From an uncultured Victivallales bacterium (GTDB lineage Bacteria > Verrucomicrobiota > Lentisphaeria > Victivallales > UBA1829): 64,000 nucleotides of DNA. Both the position numbers and the translations under genes were made by a program. This document shows positions 33,601 to 43,948 of this stretch, piece after piece. The notes beneath the pieces are model-generated. The model did no database searches. It saw only the letters and a list, made by a program, of their open reading frames with translations, and was not told the DNA's origin. The stretch is from assembly GCA_934644965.1 (NCBI GenBank), contig CAKUDG010000006.1:1-64000 (forward strand). The letters run 5' to 3'. Within the stretch, counting starts at the first letter, position 1. Each line of letters starts with the position of its first letter.

Positions 33601-35967
33601 TTATTCCTTCAGAAGCATTGCGGGAAAGGTGTCAGGCATATGCCTCCTGGCTCCGGCAAAGGATGCATTTCCCTTTTTCATTTTTTCTCCGGGAGCGGAG
33701 GCTCCGGCACGGATGCGGGCGGGAAGGATCCGGCATTTGTTGTTCACTGTGATTCTGAATCCGAGCTCATCGAGCGGGATCCGGAGGATTCCTTCCCAGC
33801 TTTCGCTGTTTCGTCTGGAAAGGAAATCCCATGAGGGGAGATTCCATCGGTGATTATAGCCTTCGGCGTCGTATCTGGCACCGGAAGGGGTGGCGGCGAA
33901 ATGATAATAGGTTTTGGAATCTTCGGGCTTCAGAAAGAGTTCGACGCAGTCTCCGGAAGGGAAACGCCCTGGAGAGGGATCTTTCTGAGAATCGAGACGT
34001 TTCATGTCCGGTTCCCGGCAGATGAATTTCACATAGAGATTCCTGCGGTTGTGAAGGAGAAGGACGCGGGTGTCTTCCGCGATGCTTCTTCGCTCCTCCC
34101 TGTTTCCGCTTTCTTTCCCGGGGATTTTCAGCTCTTCGATCCGGGCGGCGGAATTCCAGAGAGGGGAGTCGAAATCCGGGATGCCTTGTTTCTCAGCATC
34201 GGGCAGGAGCGGGATTTCAAAGAGGTCGGGACGGATTTTTCTGGCGCTGTCCACGAGGAAATCAAAACGTCTGCGCTGCTTCCGGACGAGTTCCCGGGCT
34301 GTTTCCCCGGCGGCGAGTTTTTCCGCTGCGGCGAGTTTTTCCCGGAGCTGCTGTTCCAGTCCGGTCCGCCGGATATAGAGTTCCGTGCACCAGACGGCGT
34401 TGTCATTGTACATGGAAATGCTTTTATCCGCATGCCATGCCTTCCGGATGGCGCCATAGTATTCCTGCAGGACGGCAGCGGCGGCAGAGCCGTAGACGCG
34501 TTCCAGATATTCCCTGCGCAGCGTATCGGGATCCTGAGAGGAATCCAGCATCAGACGGCTCAGGACCCAGTATTCCATTGCGGAAACATCCCAGGCTCCT
34601 GCAAGCGAATCCTTTTCGGCGGGGGTCTGGCGGACGTCCGGATAAGTTTCCGTCATGAGGTGATGGTGAAACCCCAGGCTGTTCCAGAGCTTCAGGTTTT
34701 CCGCTGCCGCGTCGGCGACGGGCCGGGGAAAGTCGCTGGCATCCCCCCAGTATTCATAAATTCCGATCCTTGCCCCGGATTCTGCCCATTTGCGGCTGCG
34801 CGCGCCCCATTTTTCATTGCCTTTTCCATCGACGGGGAGTTTGTCGTTTTTCGGATAGGGGCAATAGATGACCGTGAGTTTTGGATGAGGCTTCACTCGG
34901 GGAGGAACGGCGGCATAGAGATAGCCGAGCGTTTCCGCCTCCAGCTGCGGATATTTTTTCACCATGGCCTCGACGATGGCGTTCAGATACAGAAAATACT
35001 GGGTGGAACGGAAGGCGTCGTCATCAGGGGGGAGGCTGGTTCCGTCCGGGAGCGGGATGGCTTTACGGCATTCGGTGCAGCTGCAGAGACTCCAGGTATC
35101 TCCGAATCCGAAATGCACTTTCCTGATTTGCGGGGTCAGATCCTGTTCCAGTCTGGCGAGCATTTCCCGGATCAGTGCCTCGCGTCCTTCCGGATTGGTA
35201 TAGCAGAGCTGGGGGCCGTAATGCTCGTAGGGTTTTCTTTTCCCTTCCTGCCAGGCATAATAAGTGGGGTGTTCCGCAAAGTATTTCGCGTTCGGGAGGA
35301 AACTTCCGAGTTCATAGGTCAGTGAACCGGTGAAGAAGAGATCCAGAGTCGAACGGATGTGGTATTTGTTGTAGAACATGCCGCGTGAATTGGAATAGTT
35401 GCGCCGTGCCCAGAGACTCGTCTGGGGATCGAAGTGCACATTCACCAGCGAAAATTCCCGGAATTTCCAGGAGGGCCTTCCCCGGAAGTCCGTTTTCCGG
35501 AACGTCAGATCCGGATCCGGAGTGAACAGCGCCTCCTCTTTCAGGTCCGGACGGGGAAACACTAGATCCGTATTCAGATCCAGAAGTCGGAAAACCCCGT
35601 TGATGACTCCTGTGTCCTTCAGTCCGGAAAGATACAGATTCCTCCCCTCTTCCCGCACGACCCATCCGTCGGAATCCCCGATGAAGCGGAAATCCTCTTC
35701 CGGTGCGTAGAATTCTTTCCCGAGGAAGATTTTGGAATTATTTTCCCGTGTCGGCGCATGATAGATTCCGGGACCTTCTCCGCCGGAAATGCGTCCGATC
35801 CACATCTGCAGCTCCCGGGCGGCGAAAAGCAGTTCTTCCGAGGGATCCTCCGGGACAATGATTTCAGAAACGCTTTTTCCCCCTTCCGCAACCTGAAATG
35901 CGGCGTTCAGAAAGCTCAATGTCCCGCCTGCCAGAAAAAACAGAAATGTCAGAAATTTTTTCATCAT
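33601..35967 (-). CDS. Secreted DUF4838 glycan-active protein
   Basis: A 788-residue exported protein. Signal peptide (MMKKFLTFLFFLAGGTLSFLNA), an N-terminal GH67/GH20-like accessory domain (PSEELLFAARELQMWIGRISG), the DUF4838 domain (about 190-520; VHFGFGDTWSLCSCTECRKA, LTVIYCPYP, YEYWGDASDFPRP) and a C-terminal CBM9-like ligand domain (PSGDCVELFLKPEDSKTYYHF). DUF4838 proteins are abundant in Lentisphaerae and Bacteroidetes and are thought to act on uronic-acid or other polysaccharides; no reaction is proven. It starts 16 bp after the upstream gene and is the last gene of a four-gene minus-strand run led by a pseudopilin. Confidence 0.86.
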   Translation of the reverse strand: MMKKFLTFLFFLAGGTLSFLNAAFQVAEGGKSVSEIIVPEDPSEELLFAARELQMWIGRISGGEGPGIYHAPTRENNSKIFLGKEFYAPEEDFRFIGDSDGWVVREEGRNLYLSGLKDTGVINGVFRLLDLNTDLVFPRPDLKEEALFTPDPDLTFRKTDFRGRPSWKFREFSLVNVHFDPQTSLWARRNYSNSRGMFYNKYHIRSTLDLFFTGSLTYELGSFLPNAKYFAEHPTYYAWQEGKRKPYEHYGPQLCYTNPEGREALIREMLARLEQDLTPQIRKVHFGFGDTWSLCSCTECRKAIPLPDGTSLPPDDDAFRSTQYFLYLNAIVEAMVKKYPQLEAETLGYLYAAVPPRVKPHPKLTVIYCPYPKNDKLPVDGKGNEKWGARSRKWAESGARIGIYEYWGDASDFPRPVADAAAENLKLWNSLGFHHHLMTETYPDVRQTPAEKDSLAGAWDVSAMEYWVLSRLMLDSSQDPDTLRREYLERVYGSAAAAVLQEYYGAIRKAWHADKSISMYNDNAVWCTELYIRRTGLEQQLREKLAAAEKLAAGETARELVRKQRRRFDFLVDSARKIRPDLFEIPLLPDAEKQGIPDFDSPLWNSAARIEELKIPGKESGNREERRSIAEDTRVLLLHNRRNLYVKFICREPDMKRLDSQKDPSPGRFPSGDCVELFLKPEDSKTYYHFAATPSGARYDAEGYNHRWNLPSWDFLSRRNSESWEGILRIPLDELGFRITVNNKCRILPARIRAGASAPGEKMKKGNASFAGARRHMPDTFPAMLLKE

Positions 35968-35983
35968 GAATCCGGTGCGCTCC

Positions 35984-37048
35984 TCATGGTCTCTTTTCCG
36001 TGATATAGAATCCTGCGATTTTCCCGTTCGTGATCAGGCATTCCAGAAATGCGGCGCCTTCCGGAGCTGTGAAGTCTTTTGACGCCGGGAAATCGCTTTT
36101 CCAGTTTGCATAAAACAGAAATACCTGCTTCCAGTAATCCCGCTGATTTCCGAGAATACGGCCCGTTTTGTCCAGAAAACGGATGTAGACACTGATATTT
36201 TCCTTTGCCGCCGCCTCATTGCCGCTCTTCTCCGCCGGATCTTCCCTGCGGAGGGAAATGCGGTAGCTCCGCCCGGCTGTCACAGGAAGCGGATCGGTCA
36301 TCACCATGGCGTAACGGGAATTGGAAATCTCCAGATAATTCCCCCCTTCCGCCCTCTTCCTGATGCACGACTGGAAGGAACGGGCATACCCTGAAAGATT
36401 CTCCGCTCCAAGTTCAAATTCCGGATTGATATTCCGATATTCCGATTCCGGAGCGATTTCAAATCGGAAATCTTCCGCTTTGTGTTTTATCCTGATGAGC
36501 GCCTTCCTGGCAAAAGCCGGAGTATAGAATTCCTGGAGATAATACGCGTTTTCCCCCTTCTTCTTTTCCCCTCCGAGGTATTTCCCTCCCTGCGCGTTCA
36601 GAATTCCGCCCAGAGGGAGCTCGTCTTCCGCATCGTGGAAACGGATTTGCCAGTCGGTCGGGACCGCGGAGCGGAAGGAGATCCGGTATCGGGTATTCGG
36701 GAGAACATCCGCCGAGAATTCAGAAAATTCCTTTCCTCTGGGAGGATCCGAAGCGGATACTTCTTCTGATCCTCCTGCAACCGGCAACAGAGAAGATGAG
36801 GAGAAAGACGATGTCGCCTGAGCCGCCTGAGTCCCCTGAGTCCCTTGAGTCGCCTGAGCCGCCTGAAAGGTGTTTTCCTGCTTCTGCTTTGTCCCCTCTC
36901 CTTCACTGTTCACCATGGCTCCTGAAGCTCTCAGAGAAATCGGAAGAATCATGATGAACAGCAGAAGAAGCGACCGGGAAAGCGGCTGGAAAAGCGAGCG
37001 GGAAAGCGGCTGGAAAAGCGACCGGGAAAGCGGCTGGAGAAGAGGCAT
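35984..37048 (-). CDS. Secreted carbohydrate-binding-like protein
   Basis: A 354-residue exported protein, paralogous to the gene immediately upstream (shared PEFELG-type element and PVTAGRSYRISL versus PVKGGKNYVFEA). Its leader contains QPLSRSLF three times before a hydrophobic core, then a Gln/Ala/Thr-rich segment with 9-bp repeats, and two beta-sandwich-like modules. From composition it could bind glycans, but no active site is visible. ATG 37048 follows AGAAGGGAAC and gives a normal signal peptide. An in-frame ATG at 37201 overlaps the upstream stop (ATGA) and has GGAG 8 nt before it, so a longer product of 405 residues with a buried hydrophobic segment is a real alternative. Confidence 0.72.
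   Translation of the reverse strand: MPLLQPLSRSLFQPLSRSLFQPLSRSLLLLFIMILPISLRASGAMVNSEGEGTKQKQENTFQAAQATQGTQGTQAAQATSSFSSSSLLPVAGGSEEVSASDPPRGKEFSEFSADVLPNTRYRISFRSAVPTDWQIRFHDAEDELPLGGILNAQGGKYLGGEKKKGENAYYLQEFYTPAFARKALIRIKHKAEDFRFEIAPESEYRNINPEFELGAENLSGYARSFQSCIRKRAEGGNYLEISNSRYAMVMTDPLPVTAGRSYRISLRREDPAEKSGNEAAAKENISVYIRFLDKTGRILGNQRDYWKQVFLFYANWKSDFPASKDFTAPEGAAFLECLITNGKIAGFYITEKRP
36815..36868 (-). repeat. 9-bp tandem repeat (AQATQGTQ region)
   Basis: Six units of CGCCTGAGC-like sequence (plus-strand reading) at a 9-bp period, in frame with the secreted protein; they encode the Gln-Ala-Thr/Gln-Gly-Thr segment after the signal peptide. Confidence 0.85.
36971..37042 (-). repeat. 24-bp tandem repeat in leader (QPLSRSLF x3)
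   Basis: Three 24-bp units (36971, 36995, 37019), differing at one or two bases, encoding QPLSRSLF or QPLSRSLL. They stand between the initiating Met and the hydrophobic core of the signal peptide. Confidence 0.9.
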
Positions 37049-37197
37049 GTTCCCTTCTGTTCCTGCTGCGGCGGAAGCGTTGAAAGACACGCCGTGCCTG
37101 ACGACAGGACGGAAACGGGAAATCCCGCCCTCCAGTCGAGCGTCTGTGACGGGACGACAGAGTGTGAGGGATAAATGTACTTCAGAAAGGCTTTTTT

Positions 37198-38205
37198 TCA
37201 TTGATCCATCTCCATATCCTGCTGAATCATGCGGATGTATTCAAAGGCGCAGTCTTTTCCTCCGTAGATGAGCATTCTTGCGAAGGCTGCATTGTCGGGT
37301 GCAATGAAATTGCCTTTTCCGGATCCCTCCGCCTTTTTGACTGGGACCGAGCCGCCCGCATTGCGTATTTCTTTCATTTCCCTGTCGAAGAAAGTGATCT
37401 GGATCCGAGCGCCCCGCGGGGGATTCGGAGCCAGACGCGCTTCAAAGACATAATTCTTTCCCCCCTTCACCGGCACGGGGTCACAGCTGGCCCAGCTGTT
37501 GACATTCAGAAAACATCCTTTTCCGTCCGGACGCTCCGTCATACGGACGTCGATTCCGTAACCGGCCTGTCCGAATCCGGAATGATTGTATTTCCCAAGC
37601 TTGAATTCCGGATTGATGTTGAGGGCGCTTTCCGTAAAGGGCTCCACTTTCAGATCGTCAATGAAGAGCGTGTTTTCGGGAGAGGGATTTTCAAAACGGA
37701 TTTTCATCTGCGTCGATCCCGGAGCGGGGTAGAAAACATCGCTGTAGGTCCTGAAATTTTCTGAAAGAACGACTTTGTGATACGGGAAAAGAATATGGGT
37801 GTTGCAGTAGCTCCTGTCCGCAGAGGAGAAATTCAATGCCCAGCCGGGCAGTTTCAGCCCCTTGCTGCCCCGGTTCGCATCATAAAAGGCCTCTTCGAGC
37901 TGAGGATTTTCCTCCAGGGAATCGGGTCCCTCGGAGCGCGCCCGGAAGCTCAGGCGGTATTTTGTCCCGGGATCCAGCTGCACGGCTTTGAAGATGGCGG
38001 AAGAATTCGGTTCAAGTACCAGAAGGCGTTCGCCTTCTTTCCCGCCGGGAACCTTTGACAGAGAGGCTCCGCGGGAGATTCCTTCCAGTGTGGATGGCAT
38101 TTGTTCCGTCCCGTCAAAATTTTCCTCCAGTACCGTGTTCTTCTCCGCACCCGATGCGGCAAAGACAAGGAAGAAGATAACGATGATCATTGCAAGGGAG
38201 TTCAT
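37198..38205 (-). CDS. Secreted beta-sandwich protein
   Basis: A 335-residue exported protein with a short signal peptide (MNSLAMIIVIFFLVFAASGA). Two beta-sandwich modules follow, resembling carbohydrate-binding folds: module 1 (VLEENFDGTE...KYRLSFRARS...IRFENPSPENTLFIDDLKVEP) and module 2 (NINPEFKLGKYNHSGFG...IQITFFDREMKEI). The pattern fits CBM4/9-like or 'carbohydrate binding domain' proteins common beside DUF4838 genes. AAGGA lies 9 nt before ATG 38205, so this start is preferred over the longer frame to 38358. Its stop overlaps a possible start of the next gene. No catalytic residues are visible. Confidence 0.76.
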   Translation of the reverse strand: MNSLAMIIVIFFLVFAASGAEKNTVLEENFDGTEQMPSTLEGISRGASLSKVPGGKEGERLLVLEPNSSAIFKAVQLDPGTKYRLSFRARSEGPDSLEENPQLEEAFYDANRGSKGLKLPGWALNFSSADRSYCNTHILFPYHKVVLSENFRTYSDVFYPAPGSTQMKIRFENPSPENTLFIDDLKVEPFTESALNINPEFKLGKYNHSGFGQAGYGIDVRMTERPDGKGCFLNVNSWASCDPVPVKGGKNYVFEARLAPNPPRGARIQITFFDREMKEIRNAGGSVPVKKAEGSGKGNFIAPDNAAFARMLIYGGKDCAFEYIRMIQQDMEMDQ

Positions 38206-38466
38206 GTAGGATCCTTTCCGTTTTTTTTGAGCTGTTTTTTCATCTCTTTTTCTCGTATTCCCGGGGAAGAGGAAGAGAAAAGGAATGGAGGTGAGGAGAG
38301 AAGAAGGGCAGCAGGGGACTCTTCTCTTGATAGTATTTGATCTTTGCATGAGAAACATTTTCCTTTTCAGGCATCGTTTTTCCCCGGCATTTCCCTTGAG
38401 CTCTGAGTTTTATCCTGTTTTCCGGATGCCTCCTTGATCCTCCCCGGTTCCGGGGAGAGGTGGCGC

Positions 38467-39246
<780 letters not shown>

Positions 39247-39532
39247 TTCCCTTGCTCCCTTCGTGTAAAACAAGACAATTTTTTCTGCTTTTACGTTACA
39301 GCCCGATTCTATTATATCTTTCCAGAAGGGATTTGTCAAGTTCGGATTCTGGAAAAAGCACTGAAACAGTGTTTCCCCGGGAGGATGGAGCAGAGGAGGG
39401 GATTCCGGATCCCTTGAATGAGAGTCCCAGCGGGCGAATGAAAATTCCAGAGAAATAACCCGGGAATAACTGAAGTGCCCGGGGAACGGAGCTCTGAGCA
39501 GTTTTCCATTGCATATCTCATTTCATGCCGTG

Positions 39533-39562
39533 TCTCATTTCGTCTCATTTCGTCTCATTTCG
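39533..39562 (+). repeat. 10-bp tandem repeat
   Basis: Three exact copies of TCTCATTTCG, with a diverged fourth about 17 bp upstream. It lies in a gene-free stretch between the pseudopilin and the tRNA and has no evident function. Confidence 0.85.
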
Positions 39563-39631
39563 TTTTCAGACCCGGCTCCCGTTTTGATCCCGGCGTATTA
39601 CAGGAAATTTTGAGGAGAGGGGAAATCTGCA

Positions 39632-39672
39632 AAATAAAAAAATCCGTTCCGGAAAACTCTGTCCGGAACGGA
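39632..39672 (-). terminator. Terminator after tRNA-Gln
   Basis: A perfect 11-bp stem TCCGTTCCGGA (39643-39653) with TCCGGAACGGA (39662-39672); on the minus strand it is followed by TTTTTTATTTT. Confidence 0.85.
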
Positions 39673-39689
39673 GATGAAATCGGGAAAAA

Positions 39690-39763
39690 TGGCTGCCCAA
39701 CAAGGATTCGAACCTCGACAAACTGAACCAGAATCAGTTGTGCTACCGTTACACCATTGGGCA
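39690..39763 (-). tRNA. tRNA-Gln (anticodon CUG)
   Basis: On the minus strand the acceptor arm TGCCCAA pairs with TTGGGCA, followed by discriminator G and an encoded CCA. The anticodon stem ACTGA/TCAGT encloses loop TTCTGGT, giving anticodon CTG and reading CAG (Gln). The T-loop GTTCGAATC and D-loop ACGGTAG are normal. The CCA end is encoded in DNA. Confidence 0.95.
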
Positions 39764-39800
39764 GTACGCGAGGGAATGCCATTCCCTTGACAGTGCCAAT

Positions 39801-39828
39801 AAGATATCCCCTGAACTGGGAAATACAA
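39801..39828 (-). promoter_or_regulatory. Predicted promoter for tRNA-Gln
   Basis: On the minus strand TTGTAT (39828-39823), 16-bp spacer, TATCTT (39806-39801), about 37 bp upstream of the tRNA. Confidence 0.5.
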
Positions 39829-39906
39829 GTTGAAAAAAGAAAAAAAGATCCTTTTTTGTGAAAAGTTCTTTCCGGATTTGAAGGGCTTCCGGATCCGGAT
39901 CCGGGA

Positions 39907-39947
39907 AGAAAAAAAACAGGCCCGGGAAATCTTCTCCCGGACCTGTT
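39907..39947 (-). terminator. Terminator after PFOR
   Basis: AACAGGTCCGGGA (39947-39935 on the minus strand) pairs with TCCCGGGCCTGTT (39927-39915) apart from one G-U pair, followed by TTTTTTTCTTC. It is about 50 bp past the PFOR stop codon. Confidence 0.85.
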
Positions 39948-39998
39948 CCATGCCGTTCCCCCGGAAAGGGAATACGGATTCATGAATCATTCCATGAA

Positions 39999-42900
39999 TT
40001 ACTTCATGAATTCACCCACCTGCTGATAGAACGCCATGCGGCGCGCCGCATCCTCCTGCGCCTTCTTGAAGAGATTTTCGACCTCTTCCGGAGCCGTCTT
40101 GTAGAGGGATTTGTAACGGCCTTCACTGCGGATGAATTCCTGGAAGTCCCCGGTGGGAGCCTTGGCATCCCAGGAGAACTTGTTTTCCGCGGCGGGATTG
40201 AAGCGGTAGAGCGGCCAGTAACCGCAGTCGACCGCGCGCTTTTCTTCGGACTGAGTCTTGCTCATGTCGATTCCGTGGGCGATACAGGGCGCATAGGCCA
40301 TGATGATTGAAGGACCATTGTAGGCTTCGGCTTCCTGGAAGGCTTTGAGAGCCTGATTGTTGTCCGCACCCATGGCGATGGAGGCGACATAGACGTATCC
40401 GTAGCTCATGCACATGAATCCGAGATTCTTCTTGCAGAGCTTCTTTCCGCCCGTCGCAAATTTAGCGACCGCGCCGATCGGTGTGGATTTGGATGCCTGT
40501 CCGCCGGTGTTGGAATACACTTCGGTGTCCAGGACCAGGATGTTGACATTCTTGCCGGAAGCCACGACATGATCCAGTCCGCCGTATCCGATGTCATACG
40601 CCCAGCCGTCGCCGCCGAGGATCCAGACGCTCTTGTCGACGAAGTAGTCCTGGAGTTCCTGGATTTTCCGGAGAATCGGCTTCCCGTTCTCACAGGCTTT
40701 CTCAATGTATTCGGGCAGAACCGCTTTGACAGCGTCCTGAGCGGCATACGCCTCCGGAGTCTTTTCCTCCCAGAGGCTCATGGCCTTTCCGAGAACATTC
40801 TTCAGCGTGTCGCACGCGCTGTCGCAGGCAAGGACTTTTTCCACATTCAGCTTCAGAATCGCGCGGTTCTGATCGATGGCCAGGCGCATGCCCATGCCGA
40901 ATTCCGCATTGTCCTCAAAGAGGGAGTTCGCCCATGCCGGACCTCTTCCCTGTTTCGACTTGGTGTACGGAATGGTCGGGAAGGTCCCGCCGTAGATGGA
41001 GGAGCAGCCGGTGGCGTTGGCAATGACCATGTTCTCGCCGAAGAGCTGGCTCATGAGTTTCACATACGGCGTTTCTCCGCAGCCTGCGCAGGCGCCGGAG
41101 AATTCAAAGAGCGGCTTGCGGAGCATCGCGCCTTTGACGGAATTCGGAGAGAAGGATCCCAGAACGTTGTCCGGAAGTTCTTCAAAGAATTTCTCATTGG
41201 CATTCTGTCCTTCGGCTCGTTCCGCTTCAAGGGTGGACCAGGTGAGCGCGCGTTTCTCCGGCTTGGTCGGGCAGACGTCCAGACAGACGCCGCAGCCGGT
41301 GCAGTCTTCCACATACACCTGAATCCGGAAGCTGTAGGCCGGGTCCTTCTTCGGCTTGGAATCGACCGCCTTGAAGCTTTCCGGCGCACCCGCCAGATTC
41401 GCAGGTTCGATCAGCTTGCCGCGGATGGCGGCGTGCGGACAGGCAAAACCGCATTTGTTGCACTGAATGCAGTTGTCCGGATTCCAGTGCGGAACGCGAG
41501 GCGCGATGCCGCGTTTTTCCAGACAGCTCGTCCCCGTCGGCAGCGTGCCGTCCACAGACATCGCGGAAACCGGAACCGTTTCGCCCTTGAGATGCATCAG
41601 AGGCTCGATGATACTCTTCGCAAACGGAATGGCGTCATCGGGAATCAGCTGGGGCGGCGTATAGTGCGGAACGCCTTCCAGGGAACTCGGGATCTCCACC
41701 GGACGGCAGGCGTCGACAGCGGCGTCGATCAGCGCCAGATTCATGTTGACGACGTCATCGCCCTTCTTCTTGAAGGTTTTGACCGTCATGGCCTTCATGC
41801 CTTCATAGGCCTTGTCGAAGGGCACGATCCCGGAGACCTTGAAGTAGGCGACCATCATGACCGTGTTCGCGCCTTTGCCCCGGAGACCGGGCTGCTGCTT
41901 GATGATCGCTTCCGCATTGATGTTGTAGAATTTGATCTTCTTGCTGATGATGGTTTCCTGCATCTCACGTGTCAGATGTCCGAAAACCTCGTCATTGGAA
42001 TAATGGCTGTTCAGAAGGAAGGTGCCGCCTTCCTTGATGCCCTTGAGAAGATCATAGCGTCCGATATACGCCGCGCTGGAGCAGGAGACGAAGTCCGGGC
42101 TGGTGATCAGATAGGTGCTCTTGATGGGCTTGTCCCCGAAACGAAGATGAGAGACGGTGACGCCGTAGGACTTCTTGGAGTCATAGGAGAAATACGCCTG
42201 CGCATACTTGTCGGTGTTGTCTCCGATGATCTTGATGGAGTTCTTGTTGGCTCCGACGGTGCCGTCGCCGCCGAGACCCCAGAACATGCAGTTCGTGGTG
42301 CCTTCCGGTTCGGTGGTGATTTCCTCTTCGACTTTGAGCGAGCGATGGGTCACATCGTCGTCGATTCCGACCGTGAAGTCATGGAATCCGCCCGCCGCAA
42401 GGTGTTTGTAGACCGCAAGAACCATCGAGGGCGTGAATTCCTTCGAGGAAAGCCCGTAGCGGCCGCCGATGATCGTGACGTCTCTGCCTTCCAGTGCGAC
42501 TTTGACATCCATGTAAAGCGGTTCCCCGGGAGCGCCCGGCTCTTTCGTGCGGTCGAGAACGGCAATCCGCTTGACCGTCGCGGGAAGGGCCTCCGCAAAT
42601 TTTTCCATCGCAAAGGGCCTGAACAGCCTGACCTTCACAAGACCGAGCTTCATGCCGCGTTTTTCATTGAGGTAGTCGATGGTTTCCTCGATTGTCTCGC
42701 AGGAGGAGCCCATCGCGACGATCACGTCGGTCGCGTCCGGCGCTCCGACATAATCGAACAGATGATACTGACGGCCAGTGACTTTCGCCACTTTGTCCAT
42801 ATATTCCTGGACAATGCCGGGAACCGCCTGGTAGAATTTGTTGACCGTTTCACGGCCCTGGAAATACACGTCCGGATTCTGGGCGCCGACTTTGCAGATC

Positions 42901-43538
42901 GGTTTTTCCGGACGGAGAGCCCGGTCACGGAATTCCTGAATGTATTTGTCTTCCACAAGACTGGCGATGGTCTCGTAGGAGATCTCCTCGATCTTGTGCA
43001 GTTCATGAGAGGTCCGGAATCCGTCGAAAAAGCTCAGGAAGGGGACTTTCGCCTTAAGAGTTGAAAGATGCGAGACAAGTGCAATGTCCATTTCCTCCTG
43101 CACGGAGGCGGCCGACATGAGGGCAAATCCCGTGTTCCGGCAGGCCATGACGTCTGAATGGTCCCCGAAAATGGCAAGTGACTGGCAGGCAACGGAACGG
43201 GCCGTCACATGGAACACGGTCGGGATCAGTTCTCCGGCGATTTTGTACATGTTCGGGATCATCAGAAGGAGTCCCTGCGAGGCGGTGTATGTGGAAGTCA
43301 GCGCTCCGGCCGCAAGGGATCCGTGAACCGCACCTGCGGCGCCGGCTTCCGACTGCATTTCCGCAACGGAAACTTCTTTGCCCCAGATGTTTTTCTTGCC
43401 CTGGCTGGCCCATTCATCCACCCATTCGCCCATCGTGGACGACGGCGTGATCGGATAAATGGCGGCGACTTCGCTTAAGGCGTAAGCGACGTGTGCTGCG
43501 GCGTAATTGCCGTCAACGGTTATCATTTTTCCCGGCAT
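39999..43538 (-). CDS. nifJ: Pyruvate:ferredoxin (flavodoxin) oxidoreductase
   Basis: An 1179-residue homodimeric-type PFOR that converts pyruvate and CoA to acetyl-CoA, CO2 and reduced ferredoxin. Domain order is normal: pyrimidine-binding/core domain (DGNYAAAHVAYALSEVAAIYPITPSS, TASQGLLLMIPNMYKIAGE), gamma domain, a dicluster ferredoxin domain (CIQCNKCGFACPHA and CTGCGVCLDVCPT) and the TPP-binding domain (SGACAGCGETPYVKL, GDGWAYDIGYGGLDHV, NTGGQASKSTP). AAGGAGG precedes the ATG. This is the central energy enzyme of fermentative anaerobes. It has its own promoter and terminator and is monocistronic. Confidence 0.97.
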   Translation of the reverse strand: MPGKMITVDGNYAAAHVAYALSEVAAIYPITPSSTMGEWVDEWASQGKKNIWGKEVSVAEMQSEAGAAGAVHGSLAAGALTSTYTASQGLLLMIPNMYKIAGELIPTVFHVTARSVACQSLAIFGDHSDVMACRNTGFALMSAASVQEEMDIALVSHLSTLKAKVPFLSFFDGFRTSHELHKIEEISYETIASLVEDKYIQEFRDRALRPEKPICKVGAQNPDVYFQGRETVNKFYQAVPGIVQEYMDKVAKVTGRQYHLFDYVGAPDATDVIVAMGSSCETIEETIDYLNEKRGMKLGLVKVRLFRPFAMEKFAEALPATVKRIAVLDRTKEPGAPGEPLYMDVKVALEGRDVTIIGGRYGLSSKEFTPSMVLAVYKHLAAGGFHDFTVGIDDDVTHRSLKVEEEITTEPEGTTNCMFWGLGGDGTVGANKNSIKIIGDNTDKYAQAYFSYDSKKSYGVTVSHLRFGDKPIKSTYLITSPDFVSCSSAAYIGRYDLLKGIKEGGTFLLNSHYSNDEVFGHLTREMQETIISKKIKFYNINAEAIIKQQPGLRGKGANTVMMVAYFKVSGIVPFDKAYEGMKAMTVKTFKKKGDDVVNMNLALIDAAVDACRPVEIPSSLEGVPHYTPPQLIPDDAIPFAKSIIEPLMHLKGETVPVSAMSVDGTLPTGTSCLEKRGIAPRVPHWNPDNCIQCNKCGFACPHAAIRGKLIEPANLAGAPESFKAVDSKPKKDPAYSFRIQVYVEDCTGCGVCLDVCPTKPEKRALTWSTLEAERAEGQNANEKFFEELPDNVLGSFSPNSVKGAMLRKPLFEFSGACAGCGETPYVKLMSQLFGENMVIANATGCSSIYGGTFPTIPYTKSKQGRGPAWANSLFEDNAEFGMGMRLAIDQNRAILKLNVEKVLACDSACDTLKNVLGKAMSLWEEKTPEAYAAQDAVKAVLPEYIEKACENGKPILRKIQELQDYFVDKSVWILGGDGWAYDIGYGGLDHVVASGKNVNILVLDTEVYSNTGGQASKSTPIGAVAKFATGGKKLCKKNLGFMCMSYGYVYVASIAMGADNNQALKAFQEAEAYNGPSIIMAYAPCIAHGIDMSKTQSEEKRAVDCGYWPLYRFNPAAENKFSWDAKAPTGDFQEFIRSEGRYKSLYKTAPEEVENLFKKAQEDAARRMAFYQQVGEFMK

Positions 43539-43619
43539 TCGATTTCCTCCTTGCGGGTTATATTATGTTCCGGAAAGATGCGGCTTTCATGAATGATTCA
43601 ATAAACTGTTTCATCCTAT

Positions 43620-43648
43620 ACCATAGCTCTTCCCTGATCCAAAGTCAA
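43620..43648 (-). promoter_or_regulatory. Predicted promoter for PFOR
   Basis: On the minus strand TTGACT (43648-43643), 17-bp spacer, TATGGT (43625-43620), giving a leader of about 75 nt. Confidence 0.6.
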
Positions 43649-43770
43649 ACGTTTTTAGGGAAATTTCCCCCCCCGGAGCCTTTCCCGGGGAGACGCGGGA
43701 ACACTTCCCCGGAAAAGGACTCCACGGAAGAGGACGGACCGCGCCGCAATTTCCGCTTCAAAAGCTGGAT

Positions 43771-43799
43771 TTGAAGTCCGCCGAAGGTGGATGTATATT
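43771..43799 (+). promoter_or_regulatory. Predicted promoter for phosphohexomutase
   Basis: TTGAAG (43771-43776), 17-bp spacer, TATATT (43794-43799). The leader of about 140 nt contains two short direct repeats (CATGAAGATGT twice from 43846; CAGAGAACATA twice near 43885-43910). Confidence 0.6.
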
Positions 43800-43948
43800 A
43801 ATCGGAAAGCAGATTCAGCCATGGGGGAATGATTGTTTCCTTTCGCATGAAGATGTCATGAAGATGTGTTGTCAGGGATTGAAACAGAGAACATAAATCA
43901 GAGAACATAGTCTAGGATATATAACAGAAGAAGAAGGAGGCCCGTCTT

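Noticed and set aside
40569..43064. Plus-strand frame of about 830 codons opposite PFOR
   Set aside because: Antisense shadow of a well-conserved gene; long antisense frames arise here from codon bias.
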